Shown: positions 1-9,627, numbered from the stretch's first letter. The stretch: 64,000 nt of DNA from Bacteroidota bacterium (GCA_020162035.1 JAIUNM010000015.1:1-64000), one strand, 5' to 3'. Numbers and translations are program-made. The notes: a model not told the origin generated them from the letters alone.

Positions 1-1
1 T

Positions 2-127
2 GATGTAACAACCAAAGGACAAGGACAATTAAATGTGTTTGCAAACGATTTAAGTGCAGGCTTATACCTTTACACACTTATTGTTGATGGACAAATTATT
101 GACAGTAAAAAAATGGTTAAGGAGTAA
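2..127 (+). CDS. C-terminal end of a T9SS type A sorted protein (5' truncated)
   Basis: Only the last 41 codons are inside the window, ending in TAA at 125-127. The peptide has the Leu-Ser-Ala-Gly-Leu-Tyr-Leu-Tyr-Thr-Leu turn and the Ile-Asp-Ser-Lys-Lys-Met ending that is typical of Por-secretion (type A) sorting domains of Bacteroidota, which direct a protein to the type IX secretion system and are removed at the cell surface. The function of the passenger cannot be told because it lies before position 1. Family membership is inferred from this short tail only. Confidence 0.7.
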   Translation, partial: DVTTKGQGQLNVFANDLSAGLYLYTLIVDGQIIDSKKMVKE

Positions 128-360
128 AATTGTAATTTCTATAAAAAAATTAAAATTATACCATAGTAAAGATTATCAGTAAAATAAATTTTAAGAGGCA
201 ACATTATCTTAGATAAAATATTTTTATTTAGTCGTCCCTCAAATAATCTGAAGGCATTGATATTAGAAGGCTTATTAAAAAAATATGGTATAAAAATCTG
301 CCGAAAAAACAAAAAACTTATTTAAAAAGCGGCAGATTTGCTTAAACCAATTATGCCATT

Positions 361-506
361 ATAAAATTTAGTGTAAAAGTCTTTTTGTTTTTAAATGAGT
401 GGACTGTGTGAAAGATGATTTTGCCTCTCGCGAAGCGCCTGTCTGCCGACAAGGCAGGCTTAAATCATCTAGCTTTAAAGCAAAAAAGACTTTAGCTAAA
501 TTTTAT
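361..506. repeat. Nested inverted-repeat element
   Basis: Three perfect arms are nested around one centre: 361-371 pairs with 496-506 (11 bp), 376-386 with 483-493 (11 bp) and 413-421 with 462-470 (9 bp). GCCT at 423-426 faces AGGC at 456-459, and the core 437-443/448-455 folds into a small G+C-rich hairpin with loop 444-447. As RNA or single-stranded DNA the whole 146 nt would form one long imperfect hairpin. It could be a small non-autonomous mobile repeat or a structured RNA or terminator. No target-site duplication is evident, and no second copy was seen in the window. Confidence 0.6.
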
Positions 507-542
507 GAAGGCTTGATTTCCTACCTACAGCAGGCAGGTTTG

Positions 543-568
543 GTTCTTTTGTATCAAGACAAAAGAAC
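543..568. repeat. Perfect 10-bp inverted repeat, 6-nt loop
   Basis: Arms at 543-552 and 559-568 are exact reverse complements around a 6-nt loop. It sits 37 nt beyond the stop of the minus-strand gene at 605 and 5 nt after another hairpin (520-538). No T-run follows on either strand, so it is not a classical intrinsic terminator. It may belong with the nested repeat just upstream. Confidence 0.5.
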
Positions 569-604
569 GAAGACAATTTTTAAAAAATATTTTTTGAGTG
601 TCGA

Positions 605-2404
605 CTATTTAATAAGATTTACCTCACCAATAAATTCATGAGGTTTTTTATAATTATCAATTAAATTAATTTTATAAATATACACTCCATCGTTAACTTT
701 ATCATTTTGGTGTGTTCCGTCCCACCCCATAACATAATCTTGAGTTCTAAATATTTTTTTACCCCATCTGTTATAAATTTCCATTTTAAAAGATTTATTA
801 TCCCAACCTACCCCATAAGGAATAAATAAATCATTTAATCCATCTCCATTTGGTGTAAAAGTATTTGGGCAATAAAATGTAAATAAATCTTTTATTATGT
901 CATTAATAATTATTTGTTTTGAAATGGTATCAATACAATTTTCATTATCTGTTACAATTAAATGCACATTGTATGTTCCAGGTAAATTGTATGTATAAAC
1001 AGGGTTTTTTAAATTAGAACCCGAATTTTGTTCTCCAAAATCCCACAACCAATTTGTTGCACCATTAGATAAATCGGTAAATTTAATTGTTGAACTATCT
1101 ATTGAAGTAATATTTGTTGATGCTTTAAAATTTGCATTTAAAGTGTTTAATGAAACATGCACCTTTACCGTTTTTTGAGAAACACAATTGTTTAATGAAA
1201 TACTTGTTACTGTGTAAACTGTACTTATGGTTGGTGTAGCAATAGGGCTTGAAATTAAAGAATTATTTAAACCAAATGTAGGTTGCCAAGTGTAGTTTGT
1301 AACACCATTAGCATTTAATTTTACACTTTCGCCATTACAAATGGTAAAACTATTTTCGGCTACTTGTAATAATCCAAAATCTGATATTGTAGCAATAGTT
1401 GTAAAATTATTACATATGCCTGGCAAGTTTACAATACAAGTATAAGAACCAGTAGCTAAGTTATTAATAGAATCGCTATGTTCATTACCTGGTAACCAGG
1501 TAAAAGTAGGTGTGCCTATATAATTACTTATATTAATTTTTGCACTTCCTTTTGTATCACACGAAAATACTGTTTGAGAATTAACAACAGGTAAATTTGA
1601 ACATCCTAAAGAATTACCTTGAATAAAAACACCAGAATCGTAAAGTCCATTTTTGCAATCGGCAATTGCAATTTTCATGTGATAAGGTAAACATGGAATT
1701 AAACCAACTTTAGAGGTAATAGGTTTTGTATATCCATTATAAGCTATTTGATTATTAGGCGTAACATAATTATCTACATAATATTCACTATGACCTAAAT
1801 TTGTGTTTATTGGCCAACCTTCATTTACACTATCAATAGAAACTGGGGTAAAGCCATTTGGCAATGTTGCTATGTTGTTTGCATTGTAACTTCCTCCTCC
1901 AGGCTTTGGCCCAGTTAAAAAAATGCCAAATAAATCGTTATACATTTGATGTAAATATTTAGGATACTCTTCTGAACCAAAAACATATTTTATTTTAACC
2001 GTATCACACATAGGGATAAAATCAAAATTTAAAATACACACATCATATTTAGCATTTGAGTTTATTGCTGTTAATTGTGGGTCTAAAAAATTATTTTGAT
2101 TAGAATTGCTACACAAATAAGTTCCCGAATATGCGGCGTATGGCGCGTAACCAGTGGTTAAAATAATTCCATTATTAATTCCTAAATAATTTCCTGTGTA
2201 TGAAAAAAAACCAGAGGCATTACCACCGCAATTTAAAGTTGCATTACTAATTGTTACTCCATTACCTAAAATATTTTGAGCCAATGTTGAAGCGTTACTA
2301 TTAACCGTTACATTTAATTGAGAAAAAATAAAATTATAACACAATACAAAAACAAAAAATAACAAATTGCTATTTCTATTATGCTTTATGTTTTTTTTTG
2401 ACAT
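605..2404 (-). CDS. T9SS type B sorted surface protein (choice-of-anchor L, PKD, gliding C-terminal domain)
   Basis: This is a 599-residue secreted protein. A signal peptide covers about residues 1-29 (basic start, hydrophobic LLFFVFVLCYNFIF, cleavage near FSQ). Residues about 40-265 look like a choice-of-anchor L domain (GVTISNATLNCGG start, KYVFGSEEYP motif). An Ig-like stretch follows at about 345-415 and a PKD domain at about 425-500 (WLWDFGE). The last about 90 residues are the gliding-motility-associated C-terminal domain (FTPNGDGLND, NRWGKKIF, GWDGT, DGVYIYKI), the type B signal for type IX secretion. The expected location is the cell surface or medium, with a role in adhesion or matrix. 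The ligand is unknown. ATG start. Confidence 0.85.
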   Translation of the reverse strand: MSKKNIKHNRNSNLLFFVFVLCYNFIFSQLNVTVNSNASTLAQNILGNGVTISNATLNCGGNASGFFSYTGNYLGINNGIILTTGYAPYAAYSGTYLCSNSNQNNFLDPQLTAINSNAKYDVCILNFDFIPMCDTVKIKYVFGSEEYPKYLHQMYNDLFGIFLTGPKPGGGSYNANNIATLPNGFTPVSIDSVNEGWPINTNLGHSEYYVDNYVTPNNQIAYNGYTKPITSKVGLIPCLPYHMKIAIADCKNGLYDSGVFIQGNSLGCSNLPVVNSQTVFSCDTKGSAKINISNYIGTPTFTWLPGNEHSDSINNLATGSYTCIVNLPGICNNFTTIATISDFGLLQVAENSFTICNGESVKLNANGVTNYTWQPTFGLNNSLISSPIATPTISTVYTVTSISLNNCVSQKTVKVHVSLNTLNANFKASTNITSIDSSTIKFTDLSNGATNWLWDFGEQNSGSNLKNPVYTYNLPGTYNVHLIVTDNENCIDTISKQIIINDIIKDLFTFYCPNTFTPNGDGLNDLFIPYGVGWDNKSFKMEIYNRWGKKIFRTQDYVMGWDGTHQNDKVNDGVYIYKINLIDNYKKPHEFIGEVNLIK

Positions 2405-2445
2405 TAAAGTTTTGTTAAACTAAACACAAAGTTAGTTATTTTGCG

Positions 2446-3888
2446 CTAAAATTTAAGCGTTTTTAAATAGTTAACAATTTCTATGGTTGCTTTGGTATCA
2501 GCAAAACAGTAGTTAATTAAATCTTGTTTAATGAGTTCTGCTTCTATTATGTTTTCCATTTTTCGGCAATTTTCGTATAAAGACATTGCTTGTAGGCCTG
2601 AATTAATTGAGTTATAAAAATTTTTATTTAATAAAATTGATGAAATTGCCTTTAAATTAAAGTTATTACCAAATTTATAATCGTAGTAGGTTAAATTTAA
2701 AAAAACGTCATAAACATCTACAATTTTTTGTTTTAATTCAGTTAGCTCAAATTCCATATTAGGAAATAGTTCAATTAGCTTGTTAATAACAGAAATTTCC
2801 ATTGTTGCATCAAACACCAAAACAGATTTATAATTTTTAGTGTAAGCAATTAACGCGTTTAGCAACTCGTTTCTTTCATCTGATTTATGATTAGTGTAAA
2901 AATAATTTTCTGTAACATTATCATAAACACAAAACAAAAAGGGAATTTGTTCAAATGGTTTTGTGTTAATAATGTCTGGAATTGATGTGCTTAATACTTC
3001 AATATCTAATGCACAAAAATTAAAATCAATTGTATTTAAAAATTCATTTAGTTTTAATTCATCTAAATACACACTTTTATTAGTAAGAGATTCTTTAATT
3101 ATTAATGCTTTTTTTGGTAAATTAATTTCATTAGGTAAATCTTCTATCTTTTGAATACCATCTTTATAAAATTCTATAGCTTGTTTTTTAGAAATATATG
3201 GTAAATTAAAAATTGAGTCTGAATCTACTTTCCCTTTCCAACAGGTTTGATAAAAATCGCATACATAAGGCTTAAAACAATTTTCGCCTACCTCAACATT
3301 GGGTATAGCATTATTATCTAATGTTAGCAAGGCTTGAGCAACTTTAACATCAAAGTAATTTAGGTTATTTTCGGCTTCTTGTTTTATACTTCGTTTTTTA
3401 AATAACTGCTTTACATCTATTTTGCCATTAAAAACATAAGTATTGTTTACTGTTACCAAAAAAAAGTCGGCTAATTGAATTTTATTTTTTAAAACATAAT
3501 ATTGCAAACAAGCATCTTTTAAAAAAACTTCGTTAACTTTTACCGCATTTTTAACTTCGTAAGCGTAATAATTACCATCTATCAAAACCAAAACATCAAC
3601 CATAACTAACAAACTATTGTAAGTAAATGTTGCTTCATAAATTACAGGGAATTTTTCAGCTATAAGTTGATTAGTTTTTTCTAAGGTTTCAAGTGTGTTT
3701 TTACTATCCTTACTTACATCAATACCATCTGGAAAAAGTTGTTGAGCTAAAAATCCTATTTGATGGCCTCTATTAAAGGTTAATTGTTTATCTAATTCAA
3801 CCTTATCTTTTAAATAAGGGTGTTTTTTATACAAATAAAAAGCTTTTGAACATTGTTCAAATTTTAAATATGCCGTTTTACTAATCAA
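2446..3888 (-). CDS. DUF2779-family protein: RecB-like iron-sulfur nuclease plus RNase H-like domain
   Basis: This 480-residue protein matches the DUF2779 family. The N-terminal half has PD-(D/E)XK nuclease features: a RGHQIG motif, an acidic residue in DVLVLIDG, EVK, and a QYYVL motif. A single Cys near the start (KFEQCSK) and three spaced Cys around residues 204-217 (CFKPYVCDFYQTCW) form the four-cysteine pattern that binds a 4Fe-4S cluster in AddB/Cas4-type nucleases. The C-terminal half resembles a 3'-5' exonuclease fold, with ALDIEV and a late FADTKA motif. The only suitable start is TTG at 3886-3888, because a stop lies six codons upstream and no ATG intervenes. DNA or RNA processing is inferred; the substrate is unknown. 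It reads towards the surface protein 41 nt downstream. Confidence 0.75.
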   Translation of the reverse strand: MISKTAYLKFEQCSKAFYLYKKHPYLKDKVELDKQLTFNRGHQIGFLAQQLFPDGIDVSKDSKNTLETLEKTNQLIAEKFPVIYEATFTYNSLLVMVDVLVLIDGNYYAYEVKNAVKVNEVFLKDACLQYYVLKNKIQLADFFLVTVNNTYVFNGKIDVKQLFKKRSIKQEAENNLNYFDVKVAQALLTLDNNAIPNVEVGENCFKPYVCDFYQTCWKGKVDSDSIFNLPYISKKQAIEFYKDGIQKIEDLPNEINLPKKALIIKESLTNKSVYLDELKLNEFLNTIDFNFCALDIEVLSTSIPDIINTKPFEQIPFLFCVYDNVTENYFYTNHKSDERNELLNALIAYTKNYKSVLVFDATMEISVINKLIELFPNMEFELTELKQKIVDVYDVFLNLTYYDYKFGNNFNLKAISSILLNKNFYNSINSGLQAMSLYENCRKMENIIEAELIKQDLINYCFADTKATIEIVNYLKTLKF

Positions 3889-4002
3889 TACTTTGCAAGG
3901 TAGTTATTTTTTCTTTTAACAATTGCTAACACTATTGTTTGAAACTAAATTTAATTCAAGTCGTAAAAATGTTAATTTCGATAGAGTTTTCCAAAAAAGT
4001 TT

Positions 4003-7000
4003 ATGATAAAACAAAATTTAAAATGGATGGCCATTGGTGTGGCTGTTACCGCTTCAAGTATTTTTATTTACAATAAAGTAAGCAACTATAAATTAAATAA
4101 TAGTAAATACAACAACCAACAGTTTCATCAAATAAATCCTGAGTTTGCAAATTACATAAGTGCTTTTACAACTGGATATATTTCCTCAAACTCATCAATT
4201 AAAATAAAATTAAGTAACGAATTTAATACCTCAACAGAGTTAAATACAGCTATTAAAGAAAGATTAATTAGTTTTTCGCCTGAAATTGAAGGCACACTTG
4301 TATGGAAAGATGCTCAAAATATTGAATTTAAACCAAAGACAAGGTTAACTGCTGGTCAAAAATACAAAGCTACTTTTCACTTAAATAATTTAATTGAAGT
4401 AAAAAAAGAATTAAAAGAGTTTGATTTTGCGTTTGAAGTTATAAAACAATCTGTTCAATTTAATCCAAACGAATTAAAATCGTATAACTCTAACGATTTT
4501 AACTATTATAACTTAAGTGGTAGCGTTGGAAGCGCTGATTACATTGCCTCAAACGAAATTGAAAAAACATTATCTGCAAAGTTAAATAACAAAAATTTAA
4601 ATATTAAATGGGTACATAACGAAAAAGGTACTAGTCACCAATTTTTAATTGATAGTATCGAAAGGCACTCTTCATCAACAGGTAATTTAATTTTAAATTG
4701 TGATGCAAATAGTTTAAACATAAATTACAAAAGTGAAAAAGCATATAAAATTCCACAAAAAAATAATTTTGAATTGTTAAGCGTTTTAACAGGCAACGAC
4801 GAAGAACAATTTGTAGATTGTGTTTTTTCAAATCCAATTAACGAAACTCAAAGCTTACAAGGTTTAATAGATTTAAGTGCTAATAAAGATGTAAAATACA
4901 TTATTGCAAACAATCATGTATTAATTTACCCAACATTAACCGAAAACCTCACTCAAATATTAACTATTAACCAAGGTGTAAAAGATGCGAAAGGGCAAGA
5001 TATAAGTAAAAAATCAGAACATAGTGTTGTATTTAAAGAAATTAAACCCGCAGTAAGGTTTGTTGGAAATGGCAATATTTTACCTTCAACAAATAGCTTA
5101 ACCATCCCTTTTGAAACAGTAAATCTTAAAGCAGTTGATGTAAAAATTATTAGAATTTATGAAAACAATATTCTTCAGTTTTTACAAAGCAACGATTTAA
5201 ATGGAGGCAATCAATTAGCTCAAGTAGGCAAAAAAATTATTGAAAAAAGAATTAATTTAGGAATTTCTAACCCAGAAAATTTATCATCTTGGCAAAAATC
5301 AGCGTTAGATATAAGTTCGCTAATTAAGCCAGAACCAGGTGCAATTTATAGAGTAACTTTTAGTTTTAAAAAAGCATACGCCAATTATCCTTGTTTAGGC
5401 GAAACTTCAAACTTTGAAATGGAAGAAATTAACTCTATCGATGAACAAGAAACAGACTATGAATATTTTGGCTATTATTACGATGAGTACGAATACGATT
5501 ATTATTCTGAAGAGGGAGATGGAAGCGGCTGGGAAGACAGAGACAATCCATGTAAAGACTATTATTACAAACAGTACGATAGAAAAATCTCAAAAAATAT
5601 TTTAGCCAGCGATTTAGGGGTAACCTTTAAAAAAGGAAACGACGGCTCTTACTTTGTTGTAACAACAGATATAGTAACTGCTAAACCATTAAATAAAGTA
5701 AAAATAGAATTGTATGATTACCAAAAACAATTAATAGAGAGTAATGTAACCAATTCTGATGGTCAAGTTTTTATTACGCCAAAAAGCAAACCTTATTTTT
5801 TAGTTGCAAAAAAAGACAATCAAAGGGCTTACTTAAGACTTGATGAAGGATCGGTTCTTTCATTAAGCATGTATGATGTTAGTGGCGATCAAATAAAAAA
5901 AGGAATTAAAGGATTTATTTACGGAGAAAGAGGCGTATGGCGTCCAGGCGATAGTTTGTTTTTAAATTTTATTCTTGAAGATAAAACAAATTCATTACCC
6001 GAAAATCATCCAGTTGTATTTTCTTTAACTAACCCTCAAGGGCAATTAGTTAAAAAACTAGTTAGCAATAAAGGAATAAATGGTTTCTATAATTTTACCT
6101 GTGCAACTGATAAAAACTCACCTACTGGTTTTTGGAATGCCGAAGTAAAAGTTGGATCAGTAAAATTTAATAAGCTAATAAGAATTGAGGCAATAATGCC
6201 TAATCGTTTAAAAATTGAACTCCATGCTGGTGATGATAAACTTTTAGTTAACAATAATACGCAAAACGTAACCCTACATACAAATTGGTTAACAGGCGCT
6301 AAAGCAAAAAATTTAGCAGCAAATATTAACGTTGTTTTATCTAATAATCAAACATCTTTCGAAAAATTTAGCAATTACAATTTTAACGATGTAACAAATA
6401 GATTTGAAACACAAAACCTAACCCTTTTTGATGGTAAAGTAGATGAAAATGGAAATACCTCTATGCCATTAAATTTTGAAATAAGTAACGCACCAGGATT
6501 TTTAAAAGCAAATTTTACAACACGTGTTTATGAACCAGGCGGTACATTTAGTATAGATAGGTTTAGTATTGACTATTCTCCATTTACAAACTATGTTGGC
6601 ATTAAACTTCCTTCTGGCGAAAGTAATAGCGGCATTTTATACACAGGTAAATCACATCAAATAAGTATTGCTACTGTAAATTATTTAGGTAAAGCAACAA
6701 ATAGATCCAATATAAAATTTGAAATGTATAAATTAAATTGGCATTGGTGGTGGGATCAATATAATGATGATGTAGCTAACTTTATTTCAGACGAATATCA
6801 CAAACCAATTCAAACAGATATAATTAATACATCAAACGGTATAGGAAAAGTTAACGTAAACATAAAAGAAAACGATTGGGGCAGATATTTAATTAGAGTT
6901 ATTGATACAGAAAGTGGTCATAGTTGTAGTCAAATTGTTTATTTTGATTGGAGTAATTGGATGGAACGAGATGGAGGCGATAATAAAATTGTAAATAACT

Positions 7001-9627
7001 TATTACATTTTACAACTGATAAAATTAAATATAAAACTAACGAAGAGGCAATAATAAATATACCTACACCACAAGGTGGCAGAGCATTAATTACAGTAGA
7101 AAATGGAAGCAAAGTTTTACAAGCCCATTGGTTAGAAACAGAAAAAGGAAACTCTCAGTTTAAACTTAAAATAACAGAGGAAATGTCTCCTAATGTTTAC
7201 ATTCATGTAAGTTTAATTCAACAACACAGCAGATTAAATGATTTACCAATTCGTTTATATGGTGTTGTGCCAATTAATATTGATAACCCTGAAACACATT
7301 TAAAACCAATTATTAAAATGCCAGAAGTTTTAATGCCAGAAAAAAATGTAAGCATTCAAATTTCTGAAAGTAATAATAAAGAAATGGCATTTACAATTGC
7401 AATGGTAGATGAAGGTTTGTTAGATATTACTCGATTTAAAACACCAAATCCACATAATGTATTTTACGCTAAAGAAGCTTTAGGTGTAAAAACTTGGGAT
7501 ATTTTTGATAATGTAATTGGTGCATTTGGCGCAGATTTAGAACGTATTTTAAGTATAGGAGGCGATGGTAGCGAAATAGGAGATGATGGAGCAAAAGCAA
7601 ACCGTTTTAAACCAATGGTTCGCTTTTTTGGCCCATATTATTTAAAAAAAGGTGAAAATAAAACCATTAATTTTACAATGCCTTTATACGTAGGTTCTGT
7701 TAGAACCATGGTAATTGCAGGAAATAAAGGAGCTTACGGATTTGCAGAAAAAACAACACCTGTTAAAGCACCAATAATGTTATTAGGAAACTTACCACGC
7801 GTTTTAAGTGTAACCGAAGAAATTAAATTTCCAATAAGTGTATTTGGTGGTGATAAATCAATTGGTAAAACCGATTTAAAAATTGAATGTAATGGCTTAG
7901 TTCAAGTAGTTGGTTCTAATCAAAAATCTATTCAACTTGATAAAGATGATGAAAAATTAGTGTGGTTTAATTTAAAAGTTAAAAACTCAACAGGTATTGC
8001 AAAAGTTAAAGTTACTGCAAATGGAGCAGGTTACACAACTAGTTATGAAGCCGAACTTGATGTTAGAAATCCAAACCCGTATCAAACTAATGTAAAAGAT
8101 TTTTATGTAGAAGCAAATAAAACTATAGATGGGAATTATACAGCAACAGGAATAACAGGAACTAATAAAGGTGTTTTAGAAATTAGCACAATCCCTCCTA
8201 TTAATTTAGATGAGAGATTACATTATCTTATTTCTTATCCACATGGGTGTATTGAACAAACAACATCGCAAGTATTTGCACAATTGTATTTACCCGAAAT
8301 TATGGACTTAACATCAGCACAAAAAACAGAAATAGATTTGAATATAAAAGCAGGAATTAATGAAATTAGAAAATTTCAAACAGGCGTTGGAGGTTTTAGT
8401 TATTGGCAAGGTACAGCTGATGTGCAAGATTGGGCAACAAGTTATGCTGGTCATTTTTTAATATTAGCCGAAAAGAAAGGTTATACGTTACCATCTGGCT
8501 TAAAAAGTAAATGGCTTAAATTTATGCAAACAACTGCAAATGATTTTGACATTCAAAAAAATAACTTTAATAGATTTGATGAATTACAAGCTTACCGTTT
8601 ATATGTGTTAGCTTTAAGCGGAAACGCAAGTGTGGGTGCAATGAATCGTTTAAGAGAATTTAAAACGCTTGGCAATAATAGTAAATGGCTTTTAGCAAGT
8701 GCATACGCATTAATTGGCCAAATAAACGAAGCCGAGAAATTAATTGCGTCTACAAAAAAACAAACAGGCTATTACACTTATGATTATAACACTTTTGGAA
8801 GTAGTGATAGAGACGAGGCTTTAATTTTAAATGCATTGTGTGGTTTAAACAAAAAACAACAAGCTTTTATTCAAGTTAAAAAAGTTGCTGGTTTTTTAGC
8901 ATCAAAAAAATGGCTTAGCACGCAAACAACTGCATACGGTTTAGTTGCAATTTCTAACTTTATTAATAAATATGGAGACCCAAGCGCAATGCAAGCTAAA
9001 GTTTTTGTTAATGGTAAAGATTATGTTACTAAAGGAAATTCATCAATAAATCAATTTAATTTAGATTTAAAAACTATGCCAAAAGGTAATTATAAAATTA
9101 CTAATAATGGAAAAGGTATATTATATGCGCGATTAATTACAAGAGGTAAACCAAATATTGGAACAGAAATAGCTGAAAATAATAATTTAACAATTGATGT
9201 TGTTTATAAAGACAGAGCAGGTAACAACATAAATGTATTAGAGCTTGAACAAGGTAAAGATATTGTTATGAATGTTACAATTCAAAATTTAGGTATGGTT
9301 GGCGATATTAAAAATATTGCCTTAATGAGCTACATACCTGGCGGTTGGGAAATTCAAAATACGCGGTTAGATGAAGACGATATTCTTAATGCTTCAAATG
9401 TTTTTACATATCAAGATATTAAAGATGATAAAGTGTTAACCTATTTTGATTTAAATGCAGGACAATCAAAAACGTTTAACATTGGTTTAACTGCTGCTTA
9501 CGAAGGTAAATTTTATTTGCCAGCCATAAATGTTGAAGCAATGTACGATAATTCAATTTTTGCAAGAACAAAAGGTTATTGGATTAATGTTGTTAGTAGA
9601 ACCAATCAATCTGTTACAAGCAAGTAA
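4003..9627 (+). CDS. Thioester-containing alpha-2-macroglobulin family protein
   Basis: This 1874-residue envelope protein has one N-terminal hydrophobic segment (about residues 9-24, WMAIGVAVTASSIFIY) that would act as a signal anchor or uncleaved signal. The order of domains is that of bacterial alpha-2-macroglobulins: beta-sandwich MG repeats, a bait/ANA region around 1130-1230, and a thioester domain. The thioester motif Cys-Ile-Glu-Gln is intact at residues 1416-1419 (PHGCIEQ), followed by an alpha-toroid and a C-terminal receptor-like domain. Such proteins are thought to trap attacking proteases covalently in the periplasm. Residues about 478-525 are strongly Tyr/Asp/Glu-rich. The usual partner penicillin-binding protein PbpC is not adjacent. 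ATG start; the family assignment is secure, the role is by analogy. Confidence 0.9.
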   Translation: MIKQNLKWMAIGVAVTASSIFIYNKVSNYKLNNSKYNNQQFHQINPEFANYISAFTTGYISSNSSIKIKLSNEFNTSTELNTAIKERLISFSPEIEGTLVWKDAQNIEFKPKTRLTAGQKYKATFHLNNLIEVKKELKEFDFAFEVIKQSVQFNPNELKSYNSNDFNYYNLSGSVGSADYIASNEIEKTLSAKLNNKNLNIKWVHNEKGTSHQFLIDSIERHSSSTGNLILNCDANSLNINYKSEKAYKIPQKNNFELLSVLTGNDEEQFVDCVFSNPINETQSLQGLIDLSANKDVKYIIANNHVLIYPTLTENLTQILTINQGVKDAKGQDISKKSEHSVVFKEIKPAVRFVGNGNILPSTNSLTIPFETVNLKAVDVKIIRIYENNILQFLQSNDLNGGNQLAQVGKKIIEKRINLGISNPENLSSWQKSALDISSLIKPEPGAIYRVTFSFKKAYANYPCLGETSNFEMEEINSIDEQETDYEYFGYYYDEYEYDYYSEEGDGSGWEDRDNPCKDYYYKQYDRKISKNILASDLGVTFKKGNDGSYFVVTTDIVTAKPLNKVKIELYDYQKQLIESNVTNSDGQVFITPKSKPYFLVAKKDNQRAYLRLDEGSVLSLSMYDVSGDQIKKGIKGFIYGERGVWRPGDSLFLNFILEDKTNSLPENHPVVFSLTNPQGQLVKKLVSNKGINGFYNFTCATDKNSPTGFWNAEVKVGSVKFNKLIRIEAIMPNRLKIELHAGDDKLLVNNNTQNVTLHTNWLTGAKAKNLAANINVVLSNNQTSFEKFSNYNFNDVTNRFETQNLTLFDGKVDENGNTSMPLNFEISNAPGFLKANFTTRVYEPGGTFSIDRFSIDYSPFTNYVGIKLPSGESNSGILYTGKSHQISIATVNYLGKATNRSNIKFEMYKLNWHWWWDQYNDDVANFISDEYHKPIQTDIINTSNGIGKVNVNIKENDWGRYLIRVIDTESGHSCSQIVYFDWSNWMERDGGDNKIVNNLLHFTTDKIKYKTNEEAIINIPTPQGGRALITVENGSKVLQAHWLETEKGNSQFKLKITEEMSPNVYIHVSLIQQHSRLNDLPIRLYGVVPINIDNPETHLKPIIKMPEVLMPEKNVSIQISESNNKEMAFTIAMVDEGLLDITRFKTPNPHNVFYAKEALGVKTWDIFDNVIGAFGADLERILSIGGDGSEIGDDGAKANRFKPMVRFFGPYYLKKGENKTINFTMPLYVGSVRTMVIAGNKGAYGFAEKTTPVKAPIMLLGNLPRVLSVTEEIKFPISVFGGDKSIGKTDLKIECNGLVQVVGSNQKSIQLDKDDEKLVWFNLKVKNSTGIAKVKVTANGAGYTTSYEAELDVRNPNPYQTNVKDFYVEANKTIDGNYTATGITGTNKGVLEISTIPPINLDERLHYLISYPHGCIEQTTSQVFAQLYLPEIMDLTSAQKTEIDLNIKAGINEIRKFQTGVGGFSYWQGTADVQDWATSYAGHFLILAEKKGYTLPSGLKSKWLKFMQTTANDFDIQKNNFNRFDELQAYRLYVLALSGNASVGAMNRLREFKTLGNNSKWLLASAYALIGQINEAEKLIASTKKQTGYYTYDYNTFGSSDRDEALILNALCGLNKKQQAFIQVKKVAGFLASKKWLSTQTTAYGLVAISNFINKYGDPSAMQAKVFVNGKDYVTKGNSSINQFNLDLKTMPKGNYKITNNGKGILYARLITRGKPNIGTEIAENNNLTIDVVYKDRAGNNINVLELEQGKDIVMNVTIQNLGMVGDIKNIALMSYIPGGWEIQNTRLDEDDILNASNVFTYQDIKDDKVLTYFDLNAGQSKTFNIGLTAAYEGKFYLPAINVEAMYDNSIFARTKGYWINVVSRTNQSVTSK

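Larger units (their letters stand above)
128..604. other. 477-nt intergenic stretch rich in inverted repeats
   Basis: This stretch lies between two convergent genes. I see no convincing gene. It holds several perfect inverted repeats: 294-303 with 330-339; 361-371 with 496-506; 376-386 with 483-493; 413-421 with 462-470; 520-526 with 532-538 (one G-T pair); and 543-552 with 559-568. A short G+C-rich island at about 423-459 stands out from the AT-rich surroundings. An 80-codon open frame at 399-641 runs through the repeats and into the end of the next gene. It has no recognisable domain and is best explained as read-through of structured DNA. Confidence 0.75.

Noticed and set aside
399..641. 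80-codon open frame on the plus strand
   Set aside because: It runs through several perfect inverted repeats and into the 3' end of the convergent gene, has no domain, no signal peptide and no clear start context. It looks like translated repeat sequence.
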